Shown here in pieces: positions 35,168 through 44,123 of a stretch of 64,000 nucleotides of DNA (within the stretch, counting starts at the first letter, position 1; each line of letters begins with the position of its first letter). Both the position numbers and the translations under genes were made by a program. The notes under the pieces are model-generated. The model saw nothing but the letters and a program-made list of their open reading frames with translations. It searched no databases and had not been told where the DNA came from. Location: assembly GCF_024181725.1 (NCBI RefSeq), contig NZ_CP028908.1, positions 2,965,501-3,029,500 of the forward strand, in the 5' to 3' direction. The DNA comes from Bradyrhizobium sp. WD16. Lineage in GTDB: Bacteria; Pseudomonadota; Alphaproteobacteria; Rhizobiales; Xanthobacteraceae.

Positions 35168-36237
35168 ACGAGGGGTTGGGTACGGGAATGGGCGGGCACG
35201 GCGCGGCGGTGCGGATCGAGCGCTGCGGCAAGACCTTCGAGGACGGCACGCGGGCGCTCGACCCGGCGAATCTCGATATTGCGAGGGGTGAAACACTGGT
35301 GCTGCTCGGGCCGTCCGGCTGCGGCAAGACCACCATGCTGCGGATCATCGCCGGGCTCGAGCCGCCGGATGCCGGCGGCCGCATCCTGTTCGACGGCGTC
35401 GATGTCACCGGCGTTCCGATCGAGCGGCGCCATGTCGGCATGGTGTTCCAGTCCTATGCGCTGTTTCCCAATATGACCGTGGCCGAGAATATCGGTTACG
35501 GCCTCAAGATCCGCGGCGTCGGCCGCGCCGAGCGCGACAAGCGCGTCGCCGAACTGGTCGCGCTCACCAATATCGGCGGCCTGGAAGATCGCCGCATCGA
35601 CCAGCTCTCCGGCGGCCAGCGCCAGCGGGTGGCGCTCGCCCGGGCGGTGGCGGTGCGGCCGAAAATCCTGCTGCTGGACGAGCCGCTCACGGCGCTGGAC
35701 GCGGCGCTGCGCGAGCGGCTGCGGGCCGAACTCGACCGCCTGCTGCGCGCGCTCGGCATCACGACGATCTACGTCACTCACGACCAGGCCGAAGCCATGG
35801 CGCTCGGCGATCGGGTCGTGGTGATGCGCAAGGGCGCCATCGCCCAGATCGGAACGCCGCGCCAGATCTATTTCGCGCCGCGCGACCGTTTCGTCGCCGA
35901 GTTCATCGGCGCCGCCAATATTGTCGAAGCATCGGCCAGGGACGGCGAATTGCTGCTGCCCGGTGGCCGGCTGGCGGTCGCCGGCGCCGGCAGCTCCGAG
36001 CACGCCGTGGCCATGGTGCGGCCGGAAACCATCGGCATCGTCGAGGCCGCGGCCTCGCAGCTCACCGGCACCGTGGACAGCGTCAGCTTCACCGGCGACC
36101 GCCAGCGCATCTGGATTACCGGCGCGGCGGCGAAGCCGCTGGCCGTCGACGCGCCCAACATTCTCGCCGTGACCGCCGGCGATCGCGTCGGACTGAAGAT
36201 CGCCGCCGACGCGGTGCGGCTGTTGCCCAACGATTGA
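35164..36237 (+). CDS. ABC transporter ATP-binding protein (PotA/FbpC-like)
   Basis: A 357-residue ATPase. Walker A is LLGPSGCGKTTMLR near residue 48, Q-loop MVFQSYALFPNMTV, signature [14 protein letters not shown] and Walker B ILLLDEPLTALD, then the H-loop in YVTHDQAEAMALGD. Residues about 240-357 form the TOBE-type regulatory domain found in importers for polyamines, iron, sugars and phosphonates. It completes the importer that starts at 31918. A pair of BC elements follows 15 bp after its stop. Confidence 0.9.
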   Translation: MNEGLGTGMGGHGAAVRIERCGKTFEDGTRALDPANLDIARGETLVLLGPSGCGKTTMLRIIAGLEPPDAGGRILFDGVDVTGVPIERRHVGMVFQSYALFPNMTVAENIGYGLKIRGVGRAERDKRVAELVALTNIGGLEDRRIDQLSGGQRQRVALARAVAVRPKILLLDEPLTALDAALRERLRAELDRLLRALGITTIYVTHDQAEAMALGDRVVVMRKGAIAQIGTPRQIYFAPRDRFVAEFIGAANIVEASARDGELLLPGGRLAVAGAGSSEHAVAMVRPETIGIVEAAASQLTGTVDSVSFTGDRQRIWITGAAAKPLAVDAPNILAVTAGDRVGLKIAADAVRLLPND

Positions 36238-36252
36238 ACGTCCAAGGATCTA

Positions 36253-36419
36253 CTAGTGTGGCGTCTCGCAATTGCCTACCGCCTTTGCGGCAAGCCTCTC
36301 GTAGGCAATTGCGAGACATAAGCCACACTAGCTTTTTGATTTTGCTAGTGTCCCGATGTCTCCGAATTACCGTGCGAGGGTGAGGCAAACGAAGCGGTAA
36401 TTCGGAGACAGGACACTAG
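36253..36419 (-). mobile_element. two-hairpin CTAG element, BC type (reverse)
   Basis: A BC copy in reverse orientation, 167 bp with both CTAGs: hairpin C 36253-36331, spacer CTTTTTGATTTTG 36332-36344 and hairpin B 36345-36419. It is directly joined to a second copy through a shared CTAG at 36416-36419. It begins 15 bp after the ATPase stop codon. Confidence 0.8.
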
Positions 36420-36582
36420 TGTGGCGTCTCGCAATTGCCTACCGCCTTTGCGGCAAGCGTTTCGTAGGCAATTGCGAGACATAAGCAACACTAGCATTTT
36501 GATTTTGCTAGTGTCCTCATGTCTCCGAATTACCGTGCGAGCATGAGGCAAATGGAGCGGTAATTCGGAGACAGGACACTAG
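36416..36582 (-). mobile_element. two-hairpin CTAG element, BC type (reverse, tandem copy)
   Basis: The second of two tandem reverse BC copies, also 167 bp: hairpin C 36416-36494, spacer CATTTTGATTTTG 36495-36507 and hairpin B 36508-36582. A few stem positions differ from its neighbour, for example AAGCAACACTAG for AAGCCACACTAG. Its right CTAG ends 3 bp before the ATG of the phosphodiesterase gene at 36586, so it replaces that gene's natural leader. Confidence 0.8.
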
Positions 36583-36585
36583 CCG

Positions 36586-37422
36586 ATGACCAAACCGGTT
36601 CTGATCGCCCAGATATCCGACCTGCACATCAAGGCGCCCGGGGCGCGGGCCTACAACCGCGTCGACACCGCCGCCGCGCTGTCGGCCTGCGTCGCCGAAC
36701 TCAACCGCCTGCAGCCGCGGCCGGAGCTGGTGGTGATCTCCGGCGACCTCGCCGACACGCCGAGCGCCGAGGAATACGACCACCTGCGCGCGCTGCTGGC
36801 GCCGCTCTCGCTGCCCTACGTCATCGTGCCGGGCAATCACGATTCACGCGAATTGATGCGCGCCGCCTTTCCCGGCCAGCACTATGCCACGACGTCGGGT
36901 CCGCTCAATCAGGTCAGCAGCTGCGATCAGCTCGATCTCATTCTGCTGGATTCCAGCGTGCCGGGCTCGCCCCATGGCGAACTCACCGATGAGACTCTGG
37001 CCTGGCTCGACGCGAGCCTCGCCGCCGCGCCGAGCCGGCCGGCTCTGGCCTTCCTGCATCACCCGCCGTTTCGCACCGGTATCTGGCACATGGACCGCCA
37101 GAACCTGCGCAACGCCGATGCGCTGGCCGAGATCGTCCGCCGCCATCCCCGGCTGAAGCTGATCGCGGCCGGCCATGTCCACCGCGCGACCCTGACGACC
37201 TTCGCCGGCGTCGCCGCGACGATCTGTCCGGCGCCCAATCACGCCGTCGATCTCGACCTCGGTCACCTGCGTGAGCCGTCGTTCAGGGTCGAGCCGCGCG
37301 CCTTCCACCTCCATGCCTGGTTTCCCGGCGCGGAATTCGGCGATCTCGTCACCCATGTGGTGCCGATCGGCGATTTCGACGGGCCGCATCCGTTCTTCGG
37401 CGCCGACGGCAAGCTGCTGTAG
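36586..37422 (+). CDS. metallophosphoesterase, GpdQ/cyclic-nucleotide phosphodiesterase-like
   Basis: A 278-residue di-metal phosphodiesterase. Metal motifs are AQISDLHIKAPG (Asp, His), VVISGDLADTPS (bridging Asp), VIVPGNHDSREL (Asn, His), LAFLHHPPFRTG and IAAGHVHRATL. The order and the DRQNLRNADALAEIVRRHP segment resemble glycerophosphodiesterase GpdQ and Icc-type phosphodiesterases. Together with the preceding importer it may feed on glycerophosphodiesters or related phosphate esters; that is inference. The start at 36586 is only 3 bp after a repeat element, and the nearest Shine-Dalgarno-like GGAG is inside the element and rather far. Its expression may therefore be altered. Confidence 0.83.
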   Translation: MTKPVLIAQISDLHIKAPGARAYNRVDTAAALSACVAELNRLQPRPELVVISGDLADTPSAEEYDHLRALLAPLSLPYVIVPGNHDSRELMRAAFPGQHYATTSGPLNQVSSCDQLDLILLDSSVPGSPHGELTDETLAWLDASLAAAPSRPALAFLHHPPFRTGIWHMDRQNLRNADALAEIVRRHPRLKLIAAGHVHRATLTTFAGVAATICPAPNHAVDLDLGHLREPSFRVEPRAFHLHAWFPGAEFGDLVTHVVPIGDFDGPHPFFGADGKLL

Positions 37423-37740
37423 CCACTGCGCTCTGCATGCGGGCGCCGCGCTTGACCGGGGCGCGGCGTCACCGCAACCTTGCCGCCGAGTGATGCCGCC
37501 GCAGGGGAGGTTGCCATGTCCACGCCGATCGTCGGGCTCGACCATGTCACGGCGCTGACCGCCGATCTCGACCGCGCGATCGCCGATTACGAGCTTTTGC
37601 TCGGCCGCCGCGTCGCTTGGCGCAGCAGCGGCGATGGCGCCGCGACCGCGCTGTTCACGCTGCCCAACATGTCGCTGGAGCTGACGGCGCCGGCAGGCGA
37701 GGGCGACGACGGCGCGCGGGTCAGGGCCGCGCTCGAGACG

Positions 37741-38070
37741 CTAGTGCGGTGGATCTGACGCTCGTATCAATATTGCAGCGAGTTCTTCGTACGAGCGTCA
37801 GATCCAAAACCGCACTAGTGTCCCGTCTCCGAATTACCGCTTCGTTTGCCTCACGCTCGCACGGTCATTCGGAGACATAGGGACACTAGCAAAATCAAAG
37901 TGCTAGTGTGGCTTATGTCTCGCAATTGCCTACGAGAGGGTTGCCGCGAAGGCGGTAGGCAATTGCGAGACGCCACACTAGAATCATCATGATGCTAGTG
38001 TCCCTTTGGTTCTAACGTTCGTAGAAGTGCTCGCTGCAAGGGAATACGAACGTTAGAACCGGGACACTAG
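37741..38070 (-). mobile_element. AD element (reverse) with a nested BC element, inserted in a VOC gene
   Basis: Hairpin D in reverse (37741-37818), spacer AATCATCATGATG (37982-37994) and hairpin A in reverse (37995-38070) form an AD element. A BC element at 37815-37981 separates D from the spacer, at the same internal CTAG used at 33198. Total length with both edge CTAGs is 330, so the inserted DNA is 326 bp, exactly twice 163. The A hairpin here carries the paired change TTCTAACG/CGTTAGAA against TTCCAACG/CGTTGGAA elsewhere. Confidence 0.85.
37815..37981 (+). mobile_element. two-hairpin CTAG element, BC type (nested in the VOC insertion)
   Basis: A 167-bp BC copy: hairpin B 37815-37889, spacer CAAAATCAAAGTG 37890-37902 and hairpin C 37903-37981. 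It lies inside the reverse AD copy. In hairpin B the left arm has GAATTACCG but the right arm has CGGTCATTC, leaving one unpaired position that is fully paired in other copies. Confidence 0.8.
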
Positions 38071-38752
38071 GCGAGGGGCTCGCCAGCCTCTGCTTCCGCG
38101 TCAATGATGCGGCGCGGATGCATCGTCGTCTCTCCCGCCTGCAGATGCAGCCCGAGCCGGTCGGTGAGAAGAGCGCCGTCAATACCCTCGATGGCAAGAC
38201 GCTGTCCTGGCGCCGCACGCGTTCGGCAACTGCGGTCAATCACGGCGTGCGGCTGTTCTATCTCGCCCGCGAGGCCGAACGGCCGCACTCGCCAGCCGTC
38301 ACCGAGCCGGCGGTGCAGGGGCTCGACCACGTGGTGGTGACGTCGCCGGACCCCGAACGCGCGGCGGCGCTCTACGGGGCGCGGCTCGGCCTCGACATGC
38401 GGCTCGATCTCAGCCGGCCGGACTGGGGCGCGCGGCTGATGTTCTTCCGTTGCGGCGATCTGATCGTCGAAATCGCCCATCGCTTCGGCGAGGCGCCGGC
38501 CTCGCCCGACGACAAGCTGACGGGCCTGAGCTGGCGGGTTGATGACGCCGAGGCGGCCCGCGCACGCCTCGCCGCCGCCGGCGTCGAGGTATCGGCGGTG
38601 CGCGCGGGGCGCAAGCCCGGCACCAGGATCTTCACGGTCAAGAACCGCAGCGCCGGCGTGCCGACGCTGATGATCGAGCCGGCGGAGAAGCCGGCTTAGC
38701 ATTGCCTCCGCGGGCCGCATCAAGGCGGCCCGCCAAAGCCGTATCAGTCGCT

Positions 38753-41077
38753 TCAGTTCTTGCCGAAGCCGGCGCGACGCATCGCCTCGGCCAGGGCGCC
38801 GCCGGCGTCGCTGCGCTGCTCGCGCTTTGGCGCCGCCGAGCGGAAGTTGCGCGACGACGAGGCGCTGGCGCGGTCGATCTTGGCCCCCGGCTCGTCGTCG
38901 AGCCGCATCGACAGCGAGATGCGCTTGCGCGGCACGTCGACCTCCAGCACCTTGACGCGAACGATGTCGCCGGATTTGGCCACCTCGCGCGGATCCTTGA
39001 CGAAGGTTTTCGACATCGCCGAGATGTGGACGAGGCCGTCCTGGTGGACGCCGATATCGACGAAGGCACCGAACGCAGCGACGTTGGTCACGGTGCCTTC
39101 CAGCACCATGCCGGGCATGAGATCGCCGATGGTTTCGACGCCTTCCTTGAACACGGCGGCGCGGAACGCCGGCCGCGGGTCGCGGCCGGGCTTCTCCAGC
39201 TCGCGCAGGATGTCGGTGACGGTGGGGACGCCGAACTTGTCGTCGGCGAAGGCCTGCGGCCTGAGCTTGCGCAGGGTGTCGCCGTTGCCGATCAGGGCCT
39301 TGATGTCGCTCTTGGTCGCCTCCAGGATGCGCCGCACCACCGGATAGGATTCCGGATGGACGCCCGAGGCGTCGAGCGGATCGTCGCCGCCGGGGATGCG
39401 CAGGAAGCCCGCGCATTGCTCGAACGCCTTGGGCCCGAGCCGCGGCACTTCCTTGAGCTCGGTGCGGCTGCGGAACGGCCCTTTGGCGTTGCGGTGCTCG
39501 ACGATGCTCTGGGCGAGGCCGGCGCCGATGCCCGACACCCGCGCCAGCAGCGGCGCCGAGGCGGTGTTGGCGTCGACACCGACCGCGTTGACGCAGTCCT
39601 CGACGACGGCGTCCAGTGATTTCGACAATTTCGATTCGGCCAGATCGTGCTGGTACTGGCCGACGCCGATCGATTTCGGATCGATCTTGACGAGTTCGGC
39701 GAGGGGGTCCTGCAGGCGCCGTGCGATCGACACCGCGCCGCGCAGCGTAACGTCGAGCTCGGGCAGCTCCTGGGAGGCGAAGGCCGAGGCCGAATAGACC
39801 GAGGCGCCGGCCTCGGAGACGACGATCTTGGCCATCTTCAGGTCAGGCAGCAGCTTGACGAGTTCGGTGGCGAGCTTGTCGGTCTCGCGCGAGGCGGTGC
39901 CGTTGCCGATTGCGATCAGCTCCACCTTGTGGGCGGTGGCGAGCTTGCCGAGGATGGCAAGGGCCTCGTCCCAGCGCCGCTGCGGCTCGTGCGGGAAGAT
40001 CGCCGTGGTCGCCACCACCTTGCCGGTCTTGTCGACCACGGCGACCTTGACGCCGGTACGGTAACCGGGATCGAGGCCCATGGTGACGCGGGTGCCGGCC
40101 GGGGCGGCAAGCAGGAGGTCGCGCAGATTGGCGGCGAAGACCTGCACGGCATCGCTCTCGGCGGCGTTCCACAGCCGCATCCGCAGATCGACATTGAGGT
40201 GGATCTGGATCTTGGTGCGCCAGGCCCAGCGCACGGTGTCGACCAGCCAGCGATCGCCCGGCCGGCCGCGATCGGCGATGGCGAAGCGCTCCATGATGCG
40301 CAATTCGTAGGAGCTGATCGTGGTCGGCGTCGCCGAGGGCGCCTCGGGCTCGATCGAGAGATCGAGCACTTCTTCCTTCTCGCCGCGGAACAGCGCCAGG
40401 ACCCGATGCGAGGGCAGCTTCACCAGCGGCTCGCTGAACTCGAAGTAGTCGGCGAATTTGGCGCCGGCTTCCTTCTTGCCCTCGCGCAGCCGCGACACCA
40501 CGATGCCGTTGCCCCACATCTGTTCGCGCAGCGCGCCGATCAGGTCGGCATCCTCGGCGAAGCGCTCGACCAGGATCGCGCGTGCGCCGTCGAGCGCGGC
40601 TGCGGCATCGGCCACCTGCTTGTCGGGGTTGACGAAGCCCGCCGCCACGGTCGTCGGATCGTTCTGCGGTTCTCTGAGCAGCTGTTCGGCGAGGGGGGCG
40701 AGACCGGCCTCGCGGGCGATCTCGGCCTTGGTGCGGCGCTTCGGCTTGAAAGGCAGGTAGATGTCCTCGAGCCGGCCCTTGCTGTCGGCGGCGCGGATCG
40801 TGGCCTCGAGCGCGGCATCGAGTTTGCCCTGATCGCGGATCGAGGTGAGGATGACTTCACGTCGGGCCTCGAGTTCGCGCAGGTATGTCAGGCGCTCTTC
40901 CAGGGTCCGGAGCTGGGCGTCGTCGAGACCGCCTGTCGCCTCCTTGCGATAACGGGCAACGAAGGGGACGGTGGCGCCGCCGTCGAGCAACGCGACGGTC
41001 GCCTCGACCTGCTGCTCGCGAACACCGAGTTCATCCGCGATCCTGTGGAAGATTGAATTCGTCAAGCGCTCACCCAT
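38753..41077 (-). CDS. tex: Tex family transcription accessory/RNA-binding protein
   Basis: A 774-residue cytoplasmic protein matching Tex in length and order. It has the N-terminal helical domain ([40 protein letters not shown]), the YqgF/RNase H-like domain ([20 protein letters not shown]), helix-hairpin-helix repeats ([20 protein letters not shown]) and the C-terminal S1 domain near residues 650-720 ([31 protein letters not shown]). Tex binds nucleic acid and influences transcription and virulence or stress responses in several bacteria; it is nearly universal. It stands alone on this strand. The Lys/Arg-rich tail after S1 is common in alphaproteobacterial versions. Confidence 0.93.
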   Translation of the reverse strand: MGERLTNSIFHRIADELGVREQQVEATVALLDGGATVPFVARYRKEATGGLDDAQLRTLEERLTYLRELEARREVILTSIRDQGKLDAALEATIRAADSKGRLEDIYLPFKPKRRTKAEIAREAGLAPLAEQLLREPQNDPTTVAAGFVNPDKQVADAAAALDGARAILVERFAEDADLIGALREQMWGNGIVVSRLREGKKEAGAKFADYFEFSEPLVKLPSHRVLALFRGEKEEVLDLSIEPEAPSATPTTISSYELRIMERFAIADRGRPGDRWLVDTVRWAWRTKIQIHLNVDLRMRLWNAAESDAVQVFAANLRDLLLAAPAGTRVTMGLDPGYRTGVKVAVVDKTGKVVATTAIFPHEPQRRWDEALAILGKLATAHKVELIAIGNGTASRETDKLATELVKLLPDLKMAKIVVSEAGASVYSASAFASQELPELDVTLRGAVSIARRLQDPLAELVKIDPKSIGVGQYQHDLAESKLSKSLDAVVEDCVNAVGVDANTASAPLLARVSGIGAGLAQSIVEHRNAKGPFRSRTELKEVPRLGPKAFEQCAGFLRIPGGDDPLDASGVHPESYPVVRRILEATKSDIKALIGNGDTLRKLRPQAFADDKFGVPTVTDILRELEKPGRDPRPAFRAAVFKEGVETIGDLMPGMVLEGTVTNVAAFGAFVDIGVHQDGLVHISAMSKTFVKDPREVAKSGDIVRVKVLEVDVPRKRISLSMRLDDEPGAKIDRASASSSRNFRSAAPKREQRSDAGGALAEAMRRAGFGKN

Positions 41078-41369
41078 CAGAGAACGAAACAGGGCCGCCG
41101 CAAGGCGACCGGGGCCGCGCTTATGGCGAGCCGCGGCTGATTCATCAAGCCCATCTCTGGAGGGGCCGGAGGTTCTGTGAATTGGGTGAAATCAAGGCTT
41201 GCGCTGCCGAAGGCTGCCAACGGCTGCCAAGGCTGGACAGTCGCAGTACACGCCGTCGCGCGGCATGCCGATCATTCCCGGGCCGATGATGGATCGGCAC
41301 GGCCGCGGGACTGCGCCCCGCGGCGCCGTGATTTACGGCTCGCGCGCCTGCGATCGGCGCGCGGTCAGA

Positions 41370-41690
41370 TCAGACCGCAATGGTCTCGTCGACGGGCAGC
41401 AGGGTCGAGAGCCTTGCCTCGAGCGCATTGCTGATGCGCCGCAGGAGCACGATCGACATGTTGCCCTTGCCGGTCTCAAGCTGGGCGATATAGCGCTCGG
41501 AGATGCCCGAGGCCTTCGCCAGAGCCTTGCGCGACAGGCCTTGGCGACCCCGCGCGGCGCGGACGCGCTGGCCGAGCTGGCCGAGGAACTGCCGCTCGGT
41601 GGAACGGTCCGGGCTGAAATCCGGCGCCACCACTGACGGCTGCGGCCGCCGCACGTTCAGGGGGATTGCCGTAGCAAGGTCTTGTCGCAT
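41370..41690 (-). CDS. short XRE-family regulator, BoxR/BzdR HTH-like without the kinase-like domain
   Basis: A 106-residue DNA-binding protein. The helix-turn-helix covers about residues 36-95 (LGQRVRAARGRQGLSRKALA, ASGISERYIAQLETGKGNMS, IVLLRRISNALEARLSTLL). The SERYIAQLETGKGNMSIVLL core is that of BoxR/BzdR regulators of benzoate/benzoyl-CoA genes. Those normally run to about 300 residues with a shikimate-kinase-like effector domain, but here the protein stops right after the HTH (PVDETIAV). The start at 41690 has AAAGGA at good spacing. It may be a natural HTH-only variant or a truncation; no box or bad pathway genes are nearby. Confidence 0.7.
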   Translation of the reverse strand: MRQDLATAIPLNVRRPQPSVVAPDFSPDRSTERQFLGQLGQRVRAARGRQGLSRKALAKASGISERYIAQLETGKGNMSIVLLRRISNALEARLSTLLPVDETIAV

Positions 41691-41978
41691 CGCTGCATCC
41701 TTTCGTCCTGCATTATGCGAATCCGCGGATGCGGAGCCGCCCGCCATCTTCCCCTCGGCAGGGCCGATGGAATTCCTCATCGATTCGTCCGCAGCTGCCG
41801 GAGGGGATAGGGAAGGGGCCTTCGCACCCTCGTAATGCCGCCCTCGTGCTGTCACTCTCGGAGCAGTCCCGATGTGCGCTCCAGATCAAGGATTCGCCGC
41901 ACGAATAACGGCGGACTCGATCTGTCGAACGCGCAGGGCTCCTCTGTCGCGCTTCTGCAGCCGGCGCTGGATTGATCG

Positions 41979-41992
41979 GTAACACCTGTTAC
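41979..41992. promoter_or_regulatory. palindrome GTAACACCTGTTAC
   Basis: GTAACA and TGTTAC form a perfect 6-bp dyad around CC, 13 bp left of an FNR/FixK-type box and between the BoxR-like gene and the decayed MarR gene. Its position suggests an operator for one of these regulators, but which one cannot be told. Confidence 0.4.
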
Positions 41993-42004
41993 TGTCGAGG
42001 GTGA

Positions 42005-42018
42005 TTGATCTGGATCAA
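42005..42018 (+). promoter_or_regulatory. perfect FNR/FixK-type box
   Basis: TTGATCTGGATCAA matches the TTGAT-N4-ATCAA consensus at every defined base. Its centre is about 85 bp upstream of the probable start of the decayed MarR gene (42097) and 320 bp upstream of the divergent BoxR-like gene. It is better than the box at 11625, yet its nearest target is a pseudogene. It may be a relic of low-oxygen control of a lost pathway or may still drive the BoxR-like gene. Confidence 0.6.
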
Positions 42019-42096
42019 ACGGCAGCACGGTTGCTGTCCGCCGCGACGACAAGCCGCGCGCAATGCTGCAAAAACAGGCCGGACGACACGATCAGG

Positions 42097-42570
42097 ATGG
42101 AAGCCCGGGGGGAGATGGTTGACCGCGCCGCACGGCGCGGGCCGGGTGTCACCAGCGGCGACGCCGCCGGGAATCGCGAGTTCAACCTTCTCGGTTTTTT
42201 CCTACCGCCTCGCCTCGGTGACCGAGCAGGTCTCGCTGGCGGTGGCCGCCGCTAACGCGACCCGCTTCGGGCTCGGCCGGCCGGAATGGCGGGGTCTGGC
42301 TGCGCTCGGCAGCTAAGGCGAGGTCGCGGCGACCGATATCGGCCGCGTCGTCACTCTCGACAAGATGCAGATCAGCCGCGCGCTCCGCATGCTCGAGCAA
42401 CGTGGGCTCGTTTCCCGAAGCGCAGGCGCCGACCGGCGGCGGAAGATGGTGGCGCGCGCCCGCGGCGCGGCTGCGCGAGGCGGCACCGCGCGGCGGCGCT
42501 GGAGGCCATGGGTGCGGTTCCCGCTGACCCCGCCCTGCTCGGAGCGCACTGGTCAATGGCGGCGATTTAG
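42097..42570 (+). pseudogene. decayed MarR family regulator
   Basis: The pieces of a MarR protein can be read in order with at least two or three lesions. A first frame from ATG 42097 gives FNLLGFF. A run of six T (42195-42200) then shifts the frame, and one more T would continue SYRLASVTEQVSLAVAAANA and TRFGLGRPEWRGLAALGS. A TAA stop at 42314-42316 replaces the expected Tyr codon, after which GEVAATDIGRVVTLDKMQIS and RALRMLEQRGLVSRSAGADR form the winged helix. The reading is lost after RRRKMVA. An FNR/FixK box lies upstream. No product is expected. Confidence 0.72.
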
Positions 42571-42614
42571 GCCAAGAGGAACGCTCCCGTGAAACGCTCA
42601 TCCCGATCCCGCCC

Positions 42615-43526
42615 TTGAAGCTCGCCAGCACCGCTCCCCAACCGTCTCTCGCCAAGGCCGCAGCCTGGATGGCCGGCTGGCTCGCACTGATGCTGCTGCT
42701 CCTGGTCGCCGGCCGGGTGACCATGGCCTCCGTCAACCTGTTCGAGGTTCTCGAGCTGCGCTCGCTGATCGGCTTTGCCCTGCTGGCGCCGATGGTGTGG
42801 CGGCAGGGCGGGCTGCGGGCCATGGCGACGGCGCGGCCGCTCCAGCACATCTGCCGCAATACCGCGCATTACACCGGCCAGTATCTCTGGTTCCTGGCGC
42901 TGACGATGATCCCGATCGCCCAGGTGGTGTCGATCGAATTCACGATGCCGATCTGGACCGCGCTGCTTGCGGCCTGGTTCCTCGGCGAACACATCACCTT
43001 GCGCAAGACGCTTGCCATCGGGCTCGGCCTCATCGGCGTGGTGGTGATTGTCCGGCCCGGCGTCGGTGACGGCAACGCCGGTCAGCTCGTGATGGTGGTG
43101 GCCGCGATGGCCTTCGCCATCGCCATTGTCCTCATCAAGTCGCTGACCCGCACCGACCCTCCCGTGGTGATCATCTTCTGGATGCTGGTGATCCAGTCCG
43201 TGCTCGGCTTGGTCCCCTCGCTCGTGGTCTGGACCTGGCCGCCGCTGTCGGTCTGGCCCTGGCTGGTGGTCTTGGCGTTCTGCGGCACTTATTCGCACTA
43301 CTGCATGACCCAGGCGATGCGCCACGCCGACGCGACCGTCGTGGTGCCGATGGATTTCCTGCGGGTGCCGCTCAGCGCCGCGGTCGGCTGGCTGGTGTAT
43401 GACGAGCGGCTCGACCTGCTGACCGTGGTGGGCGCCGCCGTCATCCTCGGGGCCAATCTGCTCAATCTCGGCCGCGGCCCGCTGGTCCGCCGCGCCGGCG
43501 TTGCGGAGCCTTCTTCGAAGGCGTGA
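42615..43526 (+). CDS. EamA/DMT-family transporter
   Basis: An approximately 303-residue membrane protein with ten hydrophobic helices in two EamA repeats (FEVLELRSLIGFALLAPMVW in the first, HADATVVVPMDFLRVPLSAA in the second). Sequence such as YTGQYLWFLALTMIPIAQVV is typical of the RhaT/EamA group that moves amino acids, cofactors or sugars. The start is uncertain: the longest frame begins with TTG at 42615 and the first ATG is at 42669, which would cut the first helix short. It follows the decayed MarR gene. The substrate is unknown. Confidence 0.78.
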   Translation: MKLASTAPQPSLAKAAAWMAGWLALMLLLLVAGRVTMASVNLFEVLELRSLIGFALLAPMVWRQGGLRAMATARPLQHICRNTAHYTGQYLWFLALTMIPIAQVVSIEFTMPIWTALLAAWFLGEHITLRKTLAIGLGLIGVVVIVRPGVGDGNAGQLVMVVAAMAFAIAIVLIKSLTRTDPPVVIIFWMLVIQSVLGLVPSLVVWTWPPLSVWPWLVVLAFCGTYSHYCMTQAMRHADATVVVPMDFLRVPLSAAVGWLVYDERLDLLTVVGAAVILGANLLNLGRGPLVRRAGVAEPSSKA

Positions 43527-43553
43527 CGCGCGCTCAGAGGGCCGCGCGCGCGA

Positions 43554-44123
43554 TCAGCCGCGCCCGATCAGCCAGTTGCGCCACCGCCGCCACCGCGAAG
43601 GCGGCGTCGCGCTCTCGACACCTGCCTCCTTGACACCTGTCCCCTCGACGCTTGCCTCCTTGGAGGCGGTCAGCGTCGCCTGCGATGGCGCCGTTGTGCC
43701 GGCGGCCATCGCCAGTGCCACGGGGCCGACCTCGGCGAGGAAGGCCTTCTCGTATCCGCGGCTCAAGCGCTCGACGGCCTCTGTCAGCGGCAGCCAGTCG
43801 ACATCGCTGATATCCTTCATCAGCGAGCGGGTCGGGGCGCTGTCGGCCTCCATGCGCCAGAAATGCACGATCTTGGGGCGCCCGTTCGTCTCATAGGCAA
43901 GCGTGCCGAGAAACTCGTGGATCCGCACGCCGTGACCGGTCTCCTCCAGCACCTCGCGTTCGGCGGCCTCGCGTGCGCTCTCGCCCCGGTTCAGCTTGCC
44001 CTTGGGCAGGACCCAATCCTTGCGCTTGCGCATCAGCACCACCGCGATGAGCGGTGCATCGCCTGTACGCAAGACGATGCCGCCTGCCGCAAGAATCGGC
44101 GTGCCTGTCATTCCATCCCTCAT
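43554..44123 (-). CDS. Nudix hydrolase
   Basis: A 189-residue enzyme. The Nudix box is complete: GKLNRGESAREAAEREVLEE followed by TG, with catalytic glutamates in REVLEE. It is preceded by the usual strand VLMRKRKDWVLPKG and followed by FLGTLAYE and KIVHFWRMEAD. Similar short proteins hydrolyse diadenosine polyphosphates or diphosphoinositol phosphates. After about residue 140 comes a low-complexity Thr/Ala/Glu tail, then a basic end (RWRRWRNWLIGRG). The start at 44123 has GGAG at 7-bp spacing; 44111 is an alternative. It is convergent with the DMT gene. Confidence 0.85.
   Translation of the reverse strand: MRDGMTGTPILAAGGIVLRTGDAPLIAVVLMRKRKDWVLPKGKLNRGESAREAAEREVLEETGHGVRIHEFLGTLAYETNGRPKIVHFWRMEADSAPTRSLMKDISDVDWLPLTEAVERLSRGYEKAFLAEVGPVALAMAAGTTAPSQATLTASKEASVEGTGVKEAGVESATPPSRWRRWRNWLIGRG

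Larger units (their letters stand above)
37516..38699 (+). pseudogene. two-domain VOC (glyoxalase-like) protein, interrupted by a 326-bp insertion
   Basis: The gene starts at 37516 behind GGGGAGG and codes for a first vicinal-oxygen-chelate domain (VGLDHVTALTADLDRAIADY). After codon ACG at 37738-37740 comes a CTAG and 326 bp of repeat ending in CTAG at 38067-38070. Removing 326 bp leaves one CTAG and restores CTA-GGC-GAG in frame, and the sequence continues LGEGLASLCFRVNDAARM into a second VOC domain (VQGLDHVVVTSPDPERAAAL, LTGLSWRVDDAEAAR) to the stop at 38699. The repaired protein has 285 residues, a normal size for such pairs. As it stands the reading ends inside the insertion. Function of the intact protein is unknown. 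Confidence 0.85.

Noticed and set aside
41885-42052. Small - strand open frame over the low-oxygen box
   Set aside because: No ribosome site, no recognisable sequence, and it overlaps the palindrome and box that look regulatory.
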